A stretch of DNA of 64,000 nucleotides from Haliea alexandrii. Its GTDB lineage: Bacteria > Pseudomonadota > Gammaproteobacteria > Pseudomonadales > Halieaceae. This document shows, one piece after another, positions 1-9,695 of this stretch. The stretch spans positions 1,008,954 through 1,072,953 of the forward strand of contig NZ_RFLW01000001.1 in assembly GCF_003719295.1 (NCBI RefSeq). Direction: 5' to 3'. A program made the position numbers and the translations under genes. Position 1 is the stretch's first letter, and each line of letters opens with the position of its first letter. The notes below the pieces were generated by a model. That model was not told where the DNA came from. It ran no database searches and saw only the letters and a program-made list of their open reading frames with translations.

Positions 1-91
1 TTTTGGTGAGGGCAACTTCAAGGCGCTGTTCGAATCCATAGAGCGTGACCAGCTGGCCCGCGGTGTCATCGGCGCGGCGCGAGAGGCGTGA
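1..91 (+). CDS. C-terminal end of an unidentified protein
   Basis: The reading frame is open from base 2 and ends at TGA 89-91, giving the last 29 residues of a protein that begins left of the window. The visible tail (FGEGNFKALFESIERDQ followed by LARGVIGAAREA) is helical and carries no catalytic motif, so I cannot name the family. It ends 10 bp before the next start codon, with the ribosome binding site of the VOC gene overlapping its stop, so it is very probably the preceding member of the same operon. By context it may belong to the same catabolic pathway as the VOC and FAH-fold proteins. Confidence 0.6.
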   Translation, partial: FGEGNFKALFESIERDQLARGVIGAAREA

Positions 92-101
92 AGGAGGCAA
101 C

Positions 102-644
102 ATGAATATCCGCCGTATCCATCACGTGGCCTATCGCTGCAACGACACCCGGGAAACCGTCGAGTTCTACCAGCGCGCCCTGAACATGCAGCTGGTGCTG
201 GCAATCGCCGAGGATCAGGTGCCGTCCACGCAAGAGCCCGACCCGTACATGCATGTGTTTCTCGATGCCGGCATGGGCAATGTACTGGCCTTTTTCGAGT
301 TGCCGAATTCGCCCCCGATGGGGCGCGACGGCAATACGCCGGAATGGGTGCAGCACATCGCGTTCGAACTGGACAGCGAGGAGGCGTTGCTCGCGGCCAA
401 GCGGGAGCTGGAGGAGCAGGGTATTGCGGTGCTGGGCCCCACGCATCACGGCATTTTCCGCTCCCTCTATTTCTTTGACCCGAATGGCCATCGCCTGGAG
501 CTTGCGGTCAATATCGCACAGCCGGGCGATCTCGCGCGCCTGCATGCAGTGGCCCCGGAGATGATCGAGGAGTGGTCCCGCACGCGTCGGGCACCGCGTC
601 ATGCCGCCTGGCTACACCAACGCGATTCTGGAGAAAGCACATGA
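102..644 (+). CDS. VOC (glyoxalase/dioxygenase fold) family protein
   Basis: This encodes a 180-residue vicinal-oxygen-chelate protein. The start at 102 was chosen because AAGGAGG lies just upstream and the fold begins at once (RRIHHVAYRCND); a longer frame from 45 adds only a non-conserved leader. The metal-binding pattern of the superfamily is visible: His in IHHVAY, His in QHIAFEL and Glu in HRLELAV, matching paired beta-alpha-beta-beta-beta modules. Such proteins act as metal-dependent glyoxalases, extradiol dioxygenases or epimerases in the cytoplasm. The stop overlaps the start of the FAH-fold hydrolase (ATGA), so the two are translationally coupled, which suggests ring cleavage or isomerisation feeding a hydrolase. 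The exact substrate is unknown. Confidence 0.85.
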   Translation: MNIRRIHHVAYRCNDTRETVEFYQRALNMQLVLAIAEDQVPSTQEPDPYMHVFLDAGMGNVLAFFELPNSPPMGRDGNTPEWVQHIAFELDSEEALLAAKRELEEQGIAVLGPTHHGIFRSLYFFDPNGHRLELAVNIAQPGDLARLHAVAPEMIEEWSRTRRAPRHAAWLHQRDSGEST

Positions 645-1642
645 AACTCGCCTCTTTGCGCGCGGGCCGCGACGGCGCCCTCGTGGTTGTGTCGCGGGAT
701 CTGCAACGTTTCCTGACAGCAGAGATGACCCTGCAACAAGCGCTGGATGATTGGCCGGCGCAGGCGCCTGTGCTCGCGGCGTTGTCGCAGCAGGTCAACG
801 AGGGCGCGGGATCACCGTTTGTTGAGTCCGATTGTGCATCGCCGCTGCCGCGTGCCTATCAATGGGCGGATGGTTCTGCCTATGTGAATCATGTGGAGCT
901 GGTGCGCAGGGCGCGCGGCGCGGAGATGCCGGAGAGTTTCTGGAGTGATCCCTTGATGTACCAGGGCGGGTCAGACAGCTTTCTCGGCCCGCGCGACCCC
1001 ATCGTCATGGATGATGTTGCCTGGGGTATCGATTTCGAAGGCGAGGTTGCGGTTATTACGGGGGATGTGCCCATGGGTGCGAGCGTGGCCCAGGCCGCCG
1101 GAGCGATCCGCCTGCTCATGCTGGTCAACGATGTGTCTTTGCGCAACCTGATCCCGGCGGAGCTGGGCAAGGGCTTCGGTTTCTTCCAGTCCAAGCCTTC
1201 CAGCGCGTTCAGCCCGGTGTGTGTGACACCGGACGAGCTGGGCCCGGCCTGGGACGGCGGTCGGCTGCACCTGCCGCTAAGCATACACTTCAATGACGCA
1301 CTGTTTGGACAGGCGAATGCCGGGGTCGACATGACCTTCGATTTCCCCACGCTGATCGCCCACGCGGCGAAAACCCGCCCGCTGGCTGCCGGCACGATTA
1401 TCGGCTCTGGCACCGTATCCAACAAGGGTAGCGACGGATCGCCGGGGGAGCCGGTATCGGCGGGCGGGCTGGGTTACAGCTGTATTGCGGAGTTGCGCAT
1501 GATCGAAACTCTGCGCGATGGCCAGCCCTCCACGGCGTTCATGCAGTTCGGTGACCGGGTGCGTATCGAGATGGCAGACGCCAATGGCGCCGGTATTTTT
1601 GGCCGCATTGAGCAGCAGGTTGTGGCGCGTTCACACAGCTGA
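641..1642 (+). CDS. Fumarylacetoacetate hydrolase (FAH) family protein
   Basis: This 333-residue protein belongs to the FAH superfamily, cytoplasmic metal-dependent enzymes that cleave or decarboxylate beta-diketo acids made in aromatic catabolism. The C-terminal catalytic domain shows the expected acidic metal ligands in FEGEVAV (two Glu) and LVNDVS (Asp), plus the conserved SKPSSAFSP and GSGTVSNKG segments. The first ~90 residues form the smaller N-terminal domain of the longer FAH subtype, so length is normal. The start at 641 overlaps the VOC stop in an ATGA junction. The coupling to a VOC protein suggests a meta-cleavage or homogentisate-like route, but the specific substrate cannot be read from sequence. 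A 142-bp gap follows before the next gene. Confidence 0.9.
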   Translation: MKLASLRAGRDGALVVVSRDLQRFLTAEMTLQQALDDWPAQAPVLAALSQQVNEGAGSPFVESDCASPLPRAYQWADGSAYVNHVELVRRARGAEMPESFWSDPLMYQGGSDSFLGPRDPIVMDDVAWGIDFEGEVAVITGDVPMGASVAQAAGAIRLLMLVNDVSLRNLIPAELGKGFGFFQSKPSSAFSPVCVTPDELGPAWDGGRLHLPLSIHFNDALFGQANAGVDMTFDFPTLIAHAAKTRPLAAGTIIGSGTVSNKGSDGSPGEPVSAGGLGYSCIAELRMIETLRDGQPSTAFMQFGDRVRIEMADANGAGIFGRIEQQVVARSHS

Positions 1643-1784
1643 TGGGGGCGCCGCGGCTTCGTACCGCGCTAGCGCAGTGGACTTGGTTCAACTATGCATA
1701 AAGTAATGAGCGCGTATTAAAAGCATGCTCCGCGGTCGCGGCGGCTGCGTTAGTATGGCCCCTTGCATAGCTGAGGAGCAGGGC

Positions 1785-2657
1785 ATGAAATTCTGGCAAG
1801 CGCTGGTGTGGACTGAACCGGAGCAGCTGGTGCCGCTGGCACAGTTCGCCGAAGAGCTGGGGTTCCATGGGGTGTTCAATGCCGACCACGCTGTATTTCC
1901 CGAGGATGTGAAGTCCCCCTACCCGTACGCTGAGAATGGTGTTGCGCCGATGACCGCGGATGCACCCTACCCGGACTGTTGGGTGAGTATTGCCTTCATG
2001 GCCGCCGCCACCCGCCGCCTGCATTTTACGACATCCATTTATGTGTTGCCGCTGCGCAATCCCTTTGAGGTGGCCAAGGCCGCAGGCTCGCTGGATATTT
2101 TCAGTGGCGGCCGCTTTGCGCTGGGAGTTGGCGCGGGCTGGATGCAAGACGAATATGACATTTATGACGTCCCTTTTCGCCGGCGCGGCGAGCGCATGGA
2201 TGAAATGATCGATGTGATGCACAAGCTCTGGCAGGGGGGCATGGTAGACCACGACGGCCCTCTGTTCCCGTTCCCGCGCCTGTGCATCGAGCCGGCCCCG
2301 GGGCACAACGTGCCCCTTTATGTCGGCGGTGCCAACGAGGCGGCCCTGCGCCGTGCCGCGGTGCGTGGCGACGGCTGGATTGGTGCGGGCAACCATCCGG
2401 ACGAGGTGCCTGCGCTGATGGCGCGGCTGCGTGCACTGCGCGAGGCGGCCGGGCGCGCGGCCGAGCCCTTCGAGACCATTGTCGGGCTGACGACGCCGCT
2501 GGACGTTGCGACCTTGCAGCGTCTGGAAGAGGCCGGTATGACCTCGGCGGTGAACCTGCCTTTCAGTTTCGCCTTGGGCAAGCATTCAACGCTCGACGCC
2601 AAGAAGCGTTTCATGGAGGACTTCGAGCGGCGCATCATGCGTCCGCTACGTGGTTGA
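1785..2657 (+). CDS. LLM-class (luciferase-like) flavin-dependent oxidoreductase
   Basis: This 290-residue protein is a TIM-barrel oxidoreductase of the bacterial luciferase-like family, which use reduced FMN or F420 to oxidise a small substrate. Characteristic segments are the N-terminal strand MKFWQALVW, the cofactor-site GVFNADH, the SLDIFSGGRFALGVGAGW glycine-rich region near residues 100-118 and the PLYVGGANEAALRRA strand. It resembles the probable F420-dependent TIGR03619-type group, but FMN use is equally possible. The start at 1785 follows GAGGAG with good spacing; an upstream in-frame ATG at 1725 lacks this. It lies in the same direction as the FAH gene and ends 18 bp before the second VOC gene, so a cotranscribed catabolic function is likely. 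Confidence 0.85.
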   Translation: MKFWQALVWTEPEQLVPLAQFAEELGFHGVFNADHAVFPEDVKSPYPYAENGVAPMTADAPYPDCWVSIAFMAAATRRLHFTTSIYVLPLRNPFEVAKAAGSLDIFSGGRFALGVGAGWMQDEYDIYDVPFRRRGERMDEMIDVMHKLWQGGMVDHDGPLFPFPRLCIEPAPGHNVPLYVGGANEAALRRAAVRGDGWIGAGNHPDEVPALMARLRALREAAGRAAEPFETIVGLTTPLDVATLQRLEEAGMTSAVNLPFSFALGKHSTLDAKKRFMEDFERRIMRPLRG

Positions 2658-2675
2658 ACAACGGAGAGGAATGAC

Positions 2676-3152
2676 ATGTCAGAAGACCAGCGACTGCAGG
2701 CGCTCGGCCTGCCCCCGATTGACCAGATCGGTTTTGTAGTAAAAGACCTCGATGCCTGGATAGCCCGTTTCGATCCGGTATTCGGCCCCTTTTCCCGGAT
2801 GAATGGATCGGTAGAGGGCGCCGACTTCCGTGGCCGCCGCGAAGATGTGCAGCTGCGGCTGGGCTTTGGGCGCAGCGGGGGCGTTGAAATCGAGCTGATC
2901 GAGTGGCAGTCGGGCGTCAGTCCACACAGCGAATTCATTGAGTCCGGGCGCGAGGGCATGCATCACCTGCGTTTTCGCGTCGAGGATACCGACCACTGGG
3001 TTGAGAAGCTCGCCGCCATTGGGTACACACCGTTCTGGTACAAGCGCTGGAACAGCGATACGGTATTTGCCTACCTGGAGAGCCCGGATTTCCCACTCTG
3101 CCTGGAGCTGCTGCAAATGCCGCAAGAAGGCGCGGGCGCGCCGCAGCCATAA
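2676..3152 (+). CDS. VOC family protein, methylmalonyl-CoA epimerase-like
   Basis: This 158-residue protein has the two-module VOC fold. Residues IDQIGFVVKDLDAWIARF open the first module and MHHLRFRVEDTDHWVEKL opens the second, each with the typical strand-helix arrangement; a conserved acidic residue is seen in LCLELLQ near the C-terminus. This layout is closest to the methylmalonyl-CoA epimerase/glyoxalase-like branch, but the substrate is not known. GGAGAGG precedes the ATG by a suitable distance. It is the last gene before the strong promoter of the tRNA-fMet/rimP operon and most likely belongs with the LLM oxidoreductase 18 bp upstream. Confidence 0.8.
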   Translation: MSEDQRLQALGLPPIDQIGFVVKDLDAWIARFDPVFGPFSRMNGSVEGADFRGRREDVQLRLGFGRSGGVEIELIEWQSGVSPHSEFIESGREGMHHLRFRVEDTDHWVEKLAAIGYTPFWYKRWNSDTVFAYLESPDFPLCLELLQMPQEGAGAPQP

Positions 3153-3210
3153 CATGTGCCGCGGAACCTATCGTGCGCGTTGAAACCGTGCTTTTTTCTC
3201 TGCGGGGCTG

Positions 3211-3239
3211 TTGACCGGGCGTGGCGGCGTACCTATAAT
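3211..3239 (+). promoter_or_regulatory. Consensus sigma-70 promoter of the tRNA-fMet/rimP operon
   Basis: TTGACC at 3211-3216 and a perfect TATAAT at 3234-3239 are separated by the optimal 17 bp. Transcription would begin near 3246, about 75 nt ahead of tRNA-fMet. This is the only near-perfect sigma-70 promoter I found in the window and fits stable-RNA expression. Confidence 0.88.
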
Positions 3240-3245
3240 GCACAG

Positions 3246-3312
3246 CCTCGAATTTGGGCCGGTAATGTTGGTTAGGCCCAGTATGAAGTGCCAAGGGGCC
3301 TTCAGGTCGAGG
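3246..3312 (+). other. Structured leader between promoter and tRNA-fMet
   Basis: The transcribed leader can close with CCTCGA (3246-3251) against TCGAGG (3307-3312). Inside, GGCCC at 3275-3279 can pair either with GGGCC at 3256-3260 or with GGGCC at 3296-3300, so two mutually exclusive hairpins are possible. This may simply be a processing structure for the tRNA 5' end. In Pseudomonas a tRNA-Leu gene occupies this place; no cloverleaf is visible here. Confidence 0.4.
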
Positions 3313-3321
3313 AAGTTTTGA

Positions 3322-3398
<77 letters not shown>

Positions 3399-3439
3399 AC
3401 ATACGTGTCGTCCGCTCCGAATTGGCGGCACGTTTCGTC

Positions 3440-3462
3440 AAAGCCCCTTCTTGGGGCTTTTT
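3440..3462 (+). terminator. Rho-independent terminator or attenuator between tRNA-fMet and rimP
   Basis: AAAGCCCC (3440-3447) and GGGGCTTT (3453-3460) form an 8-bp stem with a five-base loop, followed by a short T run (TTTTTC). It lies between the tRNA 3' end and rimP, so it probably stops part of the transcripts and makes the tRNA more abundant than the downstream mRNA, as with the partial terminators of the E. coli metY operon. Confidence 0.65.
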
Positions 3463-3526
3463 CGTATCTGCGAAAAATGCAGGCGTTTTTGCAAGCGTAA
3501 CCGCCGGTGGCGGAAATGGAGTCGGA

Positions 3527-4021
3527 TTGACGGCCAGGCAACAGGAACTGCAGGCACTGCTGGAACCCACAGTGGTCGCCCTCGGCTTTGACCTCTGGGG
3601 CATCGAGTATGCTGCCCAGGGCAAGGACAGTGTGCTGCGCGTCTTCATTGATGCCCAGTCGGGCGTGACTGTGGACGACTGCGCCGCGGTGAGTGCGCAG
3701 GTCAGTGCCGTGCTGGATGTCGAGGACCCGATCACCGGTGAATATACCCTGGAGGTGTCTTCGCCCGGTGTCGACCGCCTGCTGTTTCGCCTGGAACAGT
3801 TTCCACCGTTCTTTGGCGAATGGATTGAGGTGCGTTTGCGCAGGCCCTTCGAGGGGCGGCGCAATTTCAAAGGCATTTTGCAAAGTATCGAAGGCGATGA
3901 GGTTGTGGTGCGTGTAGACGACCACGAGTACCTGCTGCCCTATGGCGCCGTGGACAAGGCGCGTGTTCATCCCCGCATCGAGGGTGCGGCCAGCGTAACT
4001 GACGAGGCTACGAATGACTAA
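3527..4021 (+). CDS. rimP: Ribosome maturation factor RimP
   Basis: RimP is a cytoplasmic assembly factor needed for maturation of the 30S subunit. The 164-residue product shows the diagnostic segments [34 protein letters not shown] and [10 protein letters not shown], collinear with E. coli RimP (about 150 residues). I place the start at TTG 3527, which follows GGAG by five bases and aligns with the family N-terminus; the longer open frame back to 3422 runs through the terminator hairpin and is unlikely to be translated. The gene overlaps nusA by 8 bp, so it is coupled to it. Confidence 0.93.
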   Translation: MTARQQELQALLEPTVVALGFDLWGIEYAAQGKDSVLRVFIDAQSGVTVDDCAAVSAQVSAVLDVEDPITGEYTLEVSSPGVDRLLFRLEQFPPFFGEWIEVRLRRPFEGRRNFKGILQSIEGDEVVVRVDDHEYLLPYGAVDKARVHPRIEGAASVTDEATND

Positions 4022-5507
4022 AGAGATCCTGATGGTGGCTGAGGCCGTCTCGAATGAGAAAGGCGTGTCCGAGGACATCATTTTCGAGGCGATCGAGCTG
4101 GCGCTGGCAACAGCGACCAAGAAGCGCTACGACGAGGATGCCGATATCGAGGTGACGATCGACCGCAAGACGGGCGACTACGTCACTGTGCGTCGCTGGC
4201 TGGTGGTTCCCGATGATGAAATGGCGCTGCTGGGCACCCAGTTCACCACCGAGGAAGCAATAGAGAAGGAGCCGAGCCTCAAGCCCGGCGACATCTATGA
4301 GGAGTCGGTGGAGAACGTAGGCTTCGGGCGCATTGCCGCACAGACCGCCAAGCAGGTGATCGTGCAGCGTGTGCGCGACGCCGAGCGTGCGCAAGTCGTT
4401 GAGCTTTATCTGGAGCGCGTGGGCGAGCTGGTTGCCGGCACCGTGAAGAAAGTCACGCGCGATAATGTGATTGTCGACCTCGGCAGCAACGCCGAGGGCC
4501 TGCTGCCCCGCGACCAGCTGGTAGGTCGCGAGACGTTCCGTGTTAACGACCGGGTGCGTGCCATTCTGCGCGAGATCAGCGCGGAGACGCGCGGCCCTCA
4601 GCTGATGCTGAGCCGCTCCTGTCCGGAAATGCTCATTGAGCTGTTCAAGATTGAAGTGCCGGAAATTGCCGAAGAGGTCATCCAGATCAAGGCCGCCGCC
4701 CGCGACCCGGGTTCGCGTGCCAAGATTGCGGTAAAAACCAACGACCAGCGTATCGATCCGGTCGGGGCGTGTGTTGGTATGCGCGGCTCGCGTGTACAGG
4801 CGGTCTCCAACGAGCTGGACAATGAGCGTGTGGACATCATCCTCTGGGACGATAACCCGGCGCAACTGGTGATCAACGCCATGTCACCGGCCGAGGTCGA
4901 GTCTATCGTGGTCGATGAAGACAGCGGCACCATGGATGTGGCGGTTGCGGAAGACAACCTGGCGCAGGCCATCGGCCGCTCCGGGCAGAACGTGCGACTG
5001 GCCAGCGAGCTGACCGGCTGGACCATCAACGTCATGAGCAACGAGGAAGCTGCCGAGAAGCACGAGGCGGAGGCCGGCGAAGTGATCCAGATGTTCGTTG
5101 AGCAGCTGGATATTGATGAGGAAGTGGCCGAGATCCTGGTCGAGGAAGGCTTTACCACGCTGGAAGAGGTGGCCTACGTGCCACTGGAAGAAATGACCGC
5201 AGTGGACGGCTTCGATGAAGAGATCGCCGAGGAATTGCGGGCGCGCGCCAAGGATGCGCTGCTGACCCAGGCGATTGCCTCGGAAGAGCAGCTCGGTGCC
5301 AACGAGCCCGCTCAGGACCTGCTGGAGATGGACGGTATGGATCGTCACCTGGCCTTTGTGTTGGCCAGCCGTGGTGTGGTCACCATGGAGGATCTCGCGG
5401 AACAGGGTGTCGATGAATTGATGGACATTCCGGAAATGACCGAGGAGCGCGCAGGAGAGCTGATCATGACAGCGCGCGCACCCTGGTTTGCCGAGGAGAG
5501 TGAATAG
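4014..5507 (+). CDS. nusA: Transcription termination/antitermination protein NusA
   Basis: NusA binds RNA polymerase and RNA to modulate pausing, termination and antitermination. The 497-residue protein has the full gammaproteobacterial architecture: N-terminal RNAP-binding domain (1 to about 125), an S1 domain (from about 135, [21 protein letters not shown]), two KH domains (about 200-345, including [14 protein letters not shown] and [15 protein letters not shown]) and the two acidic helix-hairpin repeats (about 365-495) that contact the alpha CTD and lambda N-like factors. Length equals E. coli NusA (495). The start overlaps the rimP stop by 8 bp. Confidence 0.98.
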   Translation: MTKEILMVAEAVSNEKGVSEDIIFEAIELALATATKKRYDEDADIEVTIDRKTGDYVTVRRWLVVPDDEMALLGTQFTTEEAIEKEPSLKPGDIYEESVENVGFGRIAAQTAKQVIVQRVRDAERAQVVELYLERVGELVAGTVKKVTRDNVIVDLGSNAEGLLPRDQLVGRETFRVNDRVRAILREISAETRGPQLMLSRSCPEMLIELFKIEVPEIAEEVIQIKAAARDPGSRAKIAVKTNDQRIDPVGACVGMRGSRVQAVSNELDNERVDIILWDDNPAQLVINAMSPAEVESIVVDEDSGTMDVAVAEDNLAQAIGRSGQNVRLASELTGWTINVMSNEEAAEKHEAEAGEVIQMFVEQLDIDEEVAEILVEEGFTTLEEVAYVPLEEMTAVDGFDEEIAEELRARAKDALLTQAIASEEQLGANEPAQDLLEMDGMDRHLAFVLASRGVVTMEDLAEQGVDELMDIPEMTEERAGELIMTARAPWFAEESE

Positions 5508-5567
5508 GCCAGTACAGGCGTTTTTACTCTAGGCATCAGGGTTTCACGGGATTAAGGAGAATTTTGC

Positions 5568-8249
5568 ATGGCGCAAGTGACAGTACAGCAGCTCGCGGAA
5601 ACAGTGGGAGCGCCCGTTGACCGTCTGCTGACGCAGATGAAGGAAGCGGGTCTGCCTCACTCGGCTGCCGGTGAGGCCGTGTCGGAAGAAGACAAGCAGA
5701 CGCTGCTCACCTTCCTGAAGCGCAGCCATGGTGAGTCCACCGCGGCGCCCAAGCGCATCACCCTGAAACGCAAGACGATCAGCACGCTGAGAACGTCAGG
5801 TTCACAGGGCAAGAAAACGGTGAACGTGGAAGTGCGCAAGAAACGCACCTACGTGAAGCGCGACGCCTCGGACGCCGATTCGGAAATGCAGGACGCGGCC
5901 AAGCTGGAAGCCGCTGCGCTTGCAGAGGCCGAGCGACAGGCGGCGGAAGCGCGTGCTGCCGCAGAAGCGGAAGCGGCAGAAAAAGCAGCCCGCGAAGCGG
6001 CCGAGGCCGAGGAAGAGGCAGCCGTTGCTGCCGCCGCGGCATCCGTGCCCGAGCCAGAGCCGGAAGACGAGAAAGACCTGGACCCGGAAATTCTGCGGCA
6101 GCGTGCAGCCGAGCGGCGTATGGCGCGCGAGGCGGCGGAGGCCGAGGCGCGCAAAGCTGCCATGGAGGCACGCAAGGCCGAGGAAGAGCGGGTCAAGGTG
6201 GAAGCCGCGGCAAAAGTGGAACGGGAAAAAGAAGCCGCAGCCAAGCGGCCCAAGCGCCTGCACGATGCGCCCGCGCCACAAACCGAAGAGCAGCGCAAGA
6301 AGGCGGCTCGTGGCCGGCTCGATCGCAGCTCTCCCGGCGGTCGCGGTAAGCAGCGTGGCCACAACCTGTCATTGTCCGACCTGGAAGCAGCGGAATCCGG
6401 CATGATGCGCCGCCGCGGCGGGCGCAAGAAGATGCGTGGTGGTTCCCATGCGGAGCACGGTAAACACGGATTCGAGATGCCTACAGAGAAAAGAGCCCAC
6501 GAAGTCGAACTGGCCGACATGACCTCGGTCGGCGGCCTGGCGCAGCAGATGTCGGTGAAGGCCGGCGAAGTGATCAAGGAGCTGATGAAGCTCGGCGTCA
6601 TGGCCACCATCAACCAGATGATCGACCAGGACACGGCGATCCTCGTGGTTGAGGAGATGGGGCACAAACCGAAGTTGATCAGCGCCGATGCGCTGGAAGA
6701 AAAGCTGGAAGAGACCCTGGCGCAGCACGAGGGTACGCTGGAGTCACGCGCCCCGGTGGTGACGGTGATGGGCCACGTAGACCACGGCAAGACTTCGCTG
6801 CTCGACTACATTCGCAAGGCGAAGGTGGCTTCCGGTGAGGCGGGTGGTATCACCCAGCACATTGGTGCCTACCACGTGGAAACTGGCCACGGCATGATCT
6901 CCTTCCTCGACACCCCCGGGCACGCGGCCTTTACCGCCATGCGCGCCCGCGGTGCGAAGAGCACGGATATCGTCATTCTGGTGGTGGCCGCCGATGACGG
7001 CGTCATGCCGCAGACCGAAGAAGCCGTGCAGCACGCCAAGGCTGCCAAGGTGCCCCTGATTGTCGCCATCAACAAGATGGACAAGGAGGGCGCCGACCCC
7101 GACCGCGTCAAGAGTGAACTGGCGGCCCGGGAGGTGATTCCCGAGGATTGGGGCGGCGATACCCAGTTTATCGAAGTGTCTGCACACACCGGCGACGGCG
7201 TTGATAACCTGCTGGACGCCGTGCTGCTGCAGGCCGAAGTGCTGGAGCTGCAGGCACCGCGCGACGTACCCGCACAGGGCATCGTGATCGAGTCGCGCCT
7301 GGATAAAGGCCGCGGCCCGGTGGCTTCGCTGCTGATCCAGAGCGGCACCCTGCGCCAGGGCGACATCGTGCTGGCCGGGCTGCAATATGGCCGCGTGCGC
7401 GCCATGCTGGATGAAAACGGCAAGAACATCACCGAAGCCGGACCGAGTATTCCGGTGGAAATCCTGGGCCTCGATGGCACGCCGGATGCCGGTGACCTGT
7501 TCGCGGTGGTTGAAAGCGAGAAGCGGGCGCGTGAAGTGGCCCAGTACCGTCAGGACAAGACACGCGACAGCAAGCTGCAGCGTCAGCAGGCGGCGAAGCT
7601 CGACAACATGTTCGAGAGCATGACGGCGGGCGAGAAGAAAACACTCAACGTGGTGGTCAAGGCAGACGTGCGCGGCTCTCTGGAGGCCATCCAGACGGCG
7701 TTGCTGGACCTCGGCAACGACGAAGTGCAAGTGAACATCGTCTCCGGTGGTGTCGGCGGTCTGGCCGAAACCGATATCACCCTGGCAATCACTTCGAGTG
7801 CCGTGGTGTTTGGTTTCAACGTGCGCGCCGATGCCTCTGCGCGCCGTCTGGTGGAAAACGAGGGGGTGGATCTGCGGTACTACAACGTGATCTACGATCT
7901 CATTGACGACGTGAAGCAGGCCCTGACCGGGATGCTGGCGCCGGAAATGCGCGAGGAAATTCTCGGCATCGCCGAGGTGCGCGACGTGTTCCGCTCACCC
8001 AAATTTGGCGCCATTGCCGGCTGCATGGTGATCGAGGGCACGGTGTACCGTTCGCGCCCCATCCGCGTGCTGCGCGACAACGTGGTGATTTACCAGGGCG
8101 AACTGGAATCCCTGCGCCGCTTCAAGGACGATGCCAGCGAGGTGCGCAACGGCATGGAGTGCGGTATCGGCGTCAAGAACTACAATGACGTCAAGCCGGG
8201 CGACCTGATTGAAGTATACGAAGTCAAGGAGTTTGCCCGCACCCTGTAG
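5568..8249 (+). CDS. infB: Translation initiation factor IF-2
   Basis: IF-2 is the GTPase that places fMet-tRNA on the ribosome. The 893-residue protein starts with the small IF2-N domain ([18 protein letters not shown]), continues through a long Ala/Glu/Lys/Arg-rich coil (about 105-240), and then a second IF2-N module before the G domain. G1 is GHVDHGKT at about 402-409, G3 DTPGH near 448 and G4 NKMD near 502. The C-terminal part ([26 protein letters not shown]) carries the domains binding initiator tRNA. AAGGAGA precedes the ATG. It shares an operon with the initiator tRNA itself, so both initiation partners are coexpressed. Confidence 0.98.
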   Translation: MAQVTVQQLAETVGAPVDRLLTQMKEAGLPHSAAGEAVSEEDKQTLLTFLKRSHGESTAAPKRITLKRKTISTLRTSGSQGKKTVNVEVRKKRTYVKRDASDADSEMQDAAKLEAAALAEAERQAAEARAAAEAEAAEKAAREAAEAEEEAAVAAAAASVPEPEPEDEKDLDPEILRQRAAERRMAREAAEAEARKAAMEARKAEEERVKVEAAAKVEREKEAAAKRPKRLHDAPAPQTEEQRKKAARGRLDRSSPGGRGKQRGHNLSLSDLEAAESGMMRRRGGRKKMRGGSHAEHGKHGFEMPTEKRAHEVELADMTSVGGLAQQMSVKAGEVIKELMKLGVMATINQMIDQDTAILVVEEMGHKPKLISADALEEKLEETLAQHEGTLESRAPVVTVMGHVDHGKTSLLDYIRKAKVASGEAGGITQHIGAYHVETGHGMISFLDTPGHAAFTAMRARGAKSTDIVILVVAADDGVMPQTEEAVQHAKAAKVPLIVAINKMDKEGADPDRVKSELAAREVIPEDWGGDTQFIEVSAHTGDGVDNLLDAVLLQAEVLELQAPRDVPAQGIVIESRLDKGRGPVASLLIQSGTLRQGDIVLAGLQYGRVRAMLDENGKNITEAGPSIPVEILGLDGTPDAGDLFAVVESEKRAREVAQYRQDKTRDSKLQRQQAAKLDNMFESMTAGEKKTLNVVVKADVRGSLEAIQTALLDLGNDEVQVNIVSGGVGGLAETDITLAITSSAVVFGFNVRADASARRLVENEGVDLRYYNVIYDLIDDVKQALTGMLAPEMREEILGIAEVRDVFRSPKFGAIAGCMVIEGTVYRSRPIRVLRDNVVIYQGELESLRRFKDDASEVRNGMECGIGVKNYNDVKPGDLIEVYEVKEFARTL

Positions 8250-8260
8250 GCGGCCCTGTT

Positions 8261-8662
8261 ATGGCGAAGGAATACAGTCGTACCCAGCGCGTTGCGGATT
8301 ACCTGCAACGCGAGCTGGCGCAACAGATCCAGCTCGAGTTGCGTGACCCGCGGATCGGTATGGTCAGCATCACGGGCGTGGATGTCAGCCGCGACCTGGG
8401 GCATGCCAAGGTCTACTTTACGCGTCTCGGCAGCGATTGCGCCGACGAGGCACGGGAGGCCGCGGAGGTGCTGAACAAGGCTGCCGGCTTCCTGCGCAGC
8501 CGGCTGTCCCGCGACAGCAATATGCGTAGTGTGCCGCAACTGCGTTTCTATTTTGATAGCAGCGTGGGCCGCGGACGGGATATGGAAGCGCTGATCCAGC
8601 GTGCCGGTGAGGCGGACCGGGAACTGGGTCTGCGCGATGACGAGCCGGGCGAAGAGTCCTAG
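8261..8662 (+). CDS. rbfA: 30S ribosome-binding factor A
   Basis: RbfA assists late 30S maturation and 16S rRNA 5' processing, and matters most in the cold. The 133-residue protein matches the family in length and shows [38 protein letters not shown] and the KH-like C-terminal strand [13 protein letters not shown]. It lies 11 bp after infB and its TAG shares one base with the GTG start of truB, so it is coupled to truB. Confidence 0.97.
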   Translation: MAKEYSRTQRVADYLQRELAQQIQLELRDPRIGMVSITGVDVSRDLGHAKVYFTRLGSDCADEAREAAEVLNKAAGFLRSRLSRDSNMRSVPQLRFYFDSSVGRGRDMEALIQRAGEADRELGLRDDEPGEES

Positions 8663-9591
8663 TGGCGCGGCAACGCAAGGGTCGGCCGCTGGATGGCATA
8701 TTGCTGTTGGACAAGCCCGCCGGGTTAAGCTCCAACCAGGCGCTGCAGCGGGCCAAGCGGCTCTTTTTTGCCGCCAAGGCAGGCCATACGGGTAGCCTTG
8801 ACCCGCTGGCGACAGGGGTGCTGCCGCTGTGCTTCGGCGAGGCGACCAAGTTTTCCCAGTACCTGCTGGATGCCGATAAAGCCTATGCCAGCACCTTTGT
8901 GCTGGGTGAGCGGCGCAGTACGGGAGACGCCGAGGGCGAGGTGCTCGCCACCGCAAATGCCGGCGCCATCAGCCGTGAGCAGGTCGAGCAGGCACTGGAG
9001 GCGTTCCGCGGTGCAATCGAGCAGGTGCCTTCCATGTACTCGGCACTGAAGCACGCCGGTCAGCCCCTGTATAAGTTGGCCCGTAAAGGGCAGGAAGTGG
9101 AGCGTGCAGCGCGGCCTGTGGTGGTGCACCGGCTGGAGTTGCTGGCGTTTCGACCCGGCGAACGGGCCGAAGTGGACCTGCAGCTCGAGTGCAGCAAAGG
9201 CACGTATGTGCGTTCGATTGCCGAGGACCTCGGTGCAGCCCTGGGCTGTGGCGGCTATGTGAGTGCGCTGCGACGCACGCGCGCCGGGCCTTTTGCGCTC
9301 GACCAGTGCGTTACGCTGACGGCGTTGGAGGCACTGAAGGATGCCGAGCGGCTGGCGGACATGGACGCGCTGCTGCTGCCCGCGGATACGGCGCTGGACG
9401 CACTGCCCACCGTGCGACTGACCGAGTCCGGCGGTTACTACCTGCGCCAGGGTCAACCGGTTCAGGTGCCAAACGCGCCCCACAATGGTATGGTGCGCGT
9501 CGCCCTGGAAACTGGTGAGTTTCTGGGCGTAGGCGAAATATTGGACGATGGGCGCGTTGCGCCGCGTCGCCTGATAGTCACCGGGAGGTGA
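8662..9591 (+). CDS. truB: tRNA pseudouridine(55) synthase TruB
   Basis: TruB isomerises U55 in the T loop of most tRNAs. The 309-residue enzyme contains the catalytic motif HTGSLDPLATGVLPLCFGEA with the nucleophile Asp at about residue 47, the YASTFVLGERRSTGDAEGE segment and LECSKGTYVRSIAEDLG, followed by a C-terminal PUA-like part. Translation starts at GTG 8662, overlapping the rbfA TAG by one base. A perfect hairpin (GTCACC-GGGA-GGTGAC, 9577-9592) covers the stop codon. Confidence 0.97.
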   Translation: MARQRKGRPLDGILLLDKPAGLSSNQALQRAKRLFFAAKAGHTGSLDPLATGVLPLCFGEATKFSQYLLDADKAYASTFVLGERRSTGDAEGEVLATANAGAISREQVEQALEAFRGAIEQVPSMYSALKHAGQPLYKLARKGQEVERAARPVVVHRLELLAFRPGERAEVDLQLECSKGTYVRSIAEDLGAALGCGGYVSALRRTRAGPFALDQCVTLTALEALKDAERLADMDALLLPADTALDALPTVRLTESGGYYLRQGQPVQVPNAPHNGMVRVALETGEFLGVGEILDDGRVAPRRLIVTGR

Positions 9592-9660
9592 CGCGAACCT
9601 GTCTGTAAATCTGCACGGACAGGCTCTTTCTATCGAACTCCACCGCGCTCTGTTAAAGCG
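9577..9660 (+). promoter_or_regulatory. Structured rpsO leader region
   Basis: The truB-rpsO gap is rich in hairpins. GTCACC/GGTGAC (9577-9592) sits on the truB stop, CCTGTC (9598-9603) can pair with GACAGG (9618-9623), and a CCACC-GC arm near 9640 pairs with GC-GGGTGG ending near 9665. In E. coli this region carries an rpsO promoter and the pseudoknot through which S15 represses its own translation. The arrangement fits such control, but I see no sequence match to the E. coli operator and no convincing promoter. Confidence 0.4.
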
Positions 9661-9695
9661 GGTGGAACATGCAGATTAATTGAGAGGAAATTGAC

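Noticed and set aside
3155..3321. Degenerate tRNA-Leu upstream of tRNA-fMet, as in Pseudomonas
   Set aside because: No acceptor stem, anticodon arm or GGTTCRA T-arm could be assembled from this stretch; it is better described as promoter and leader.
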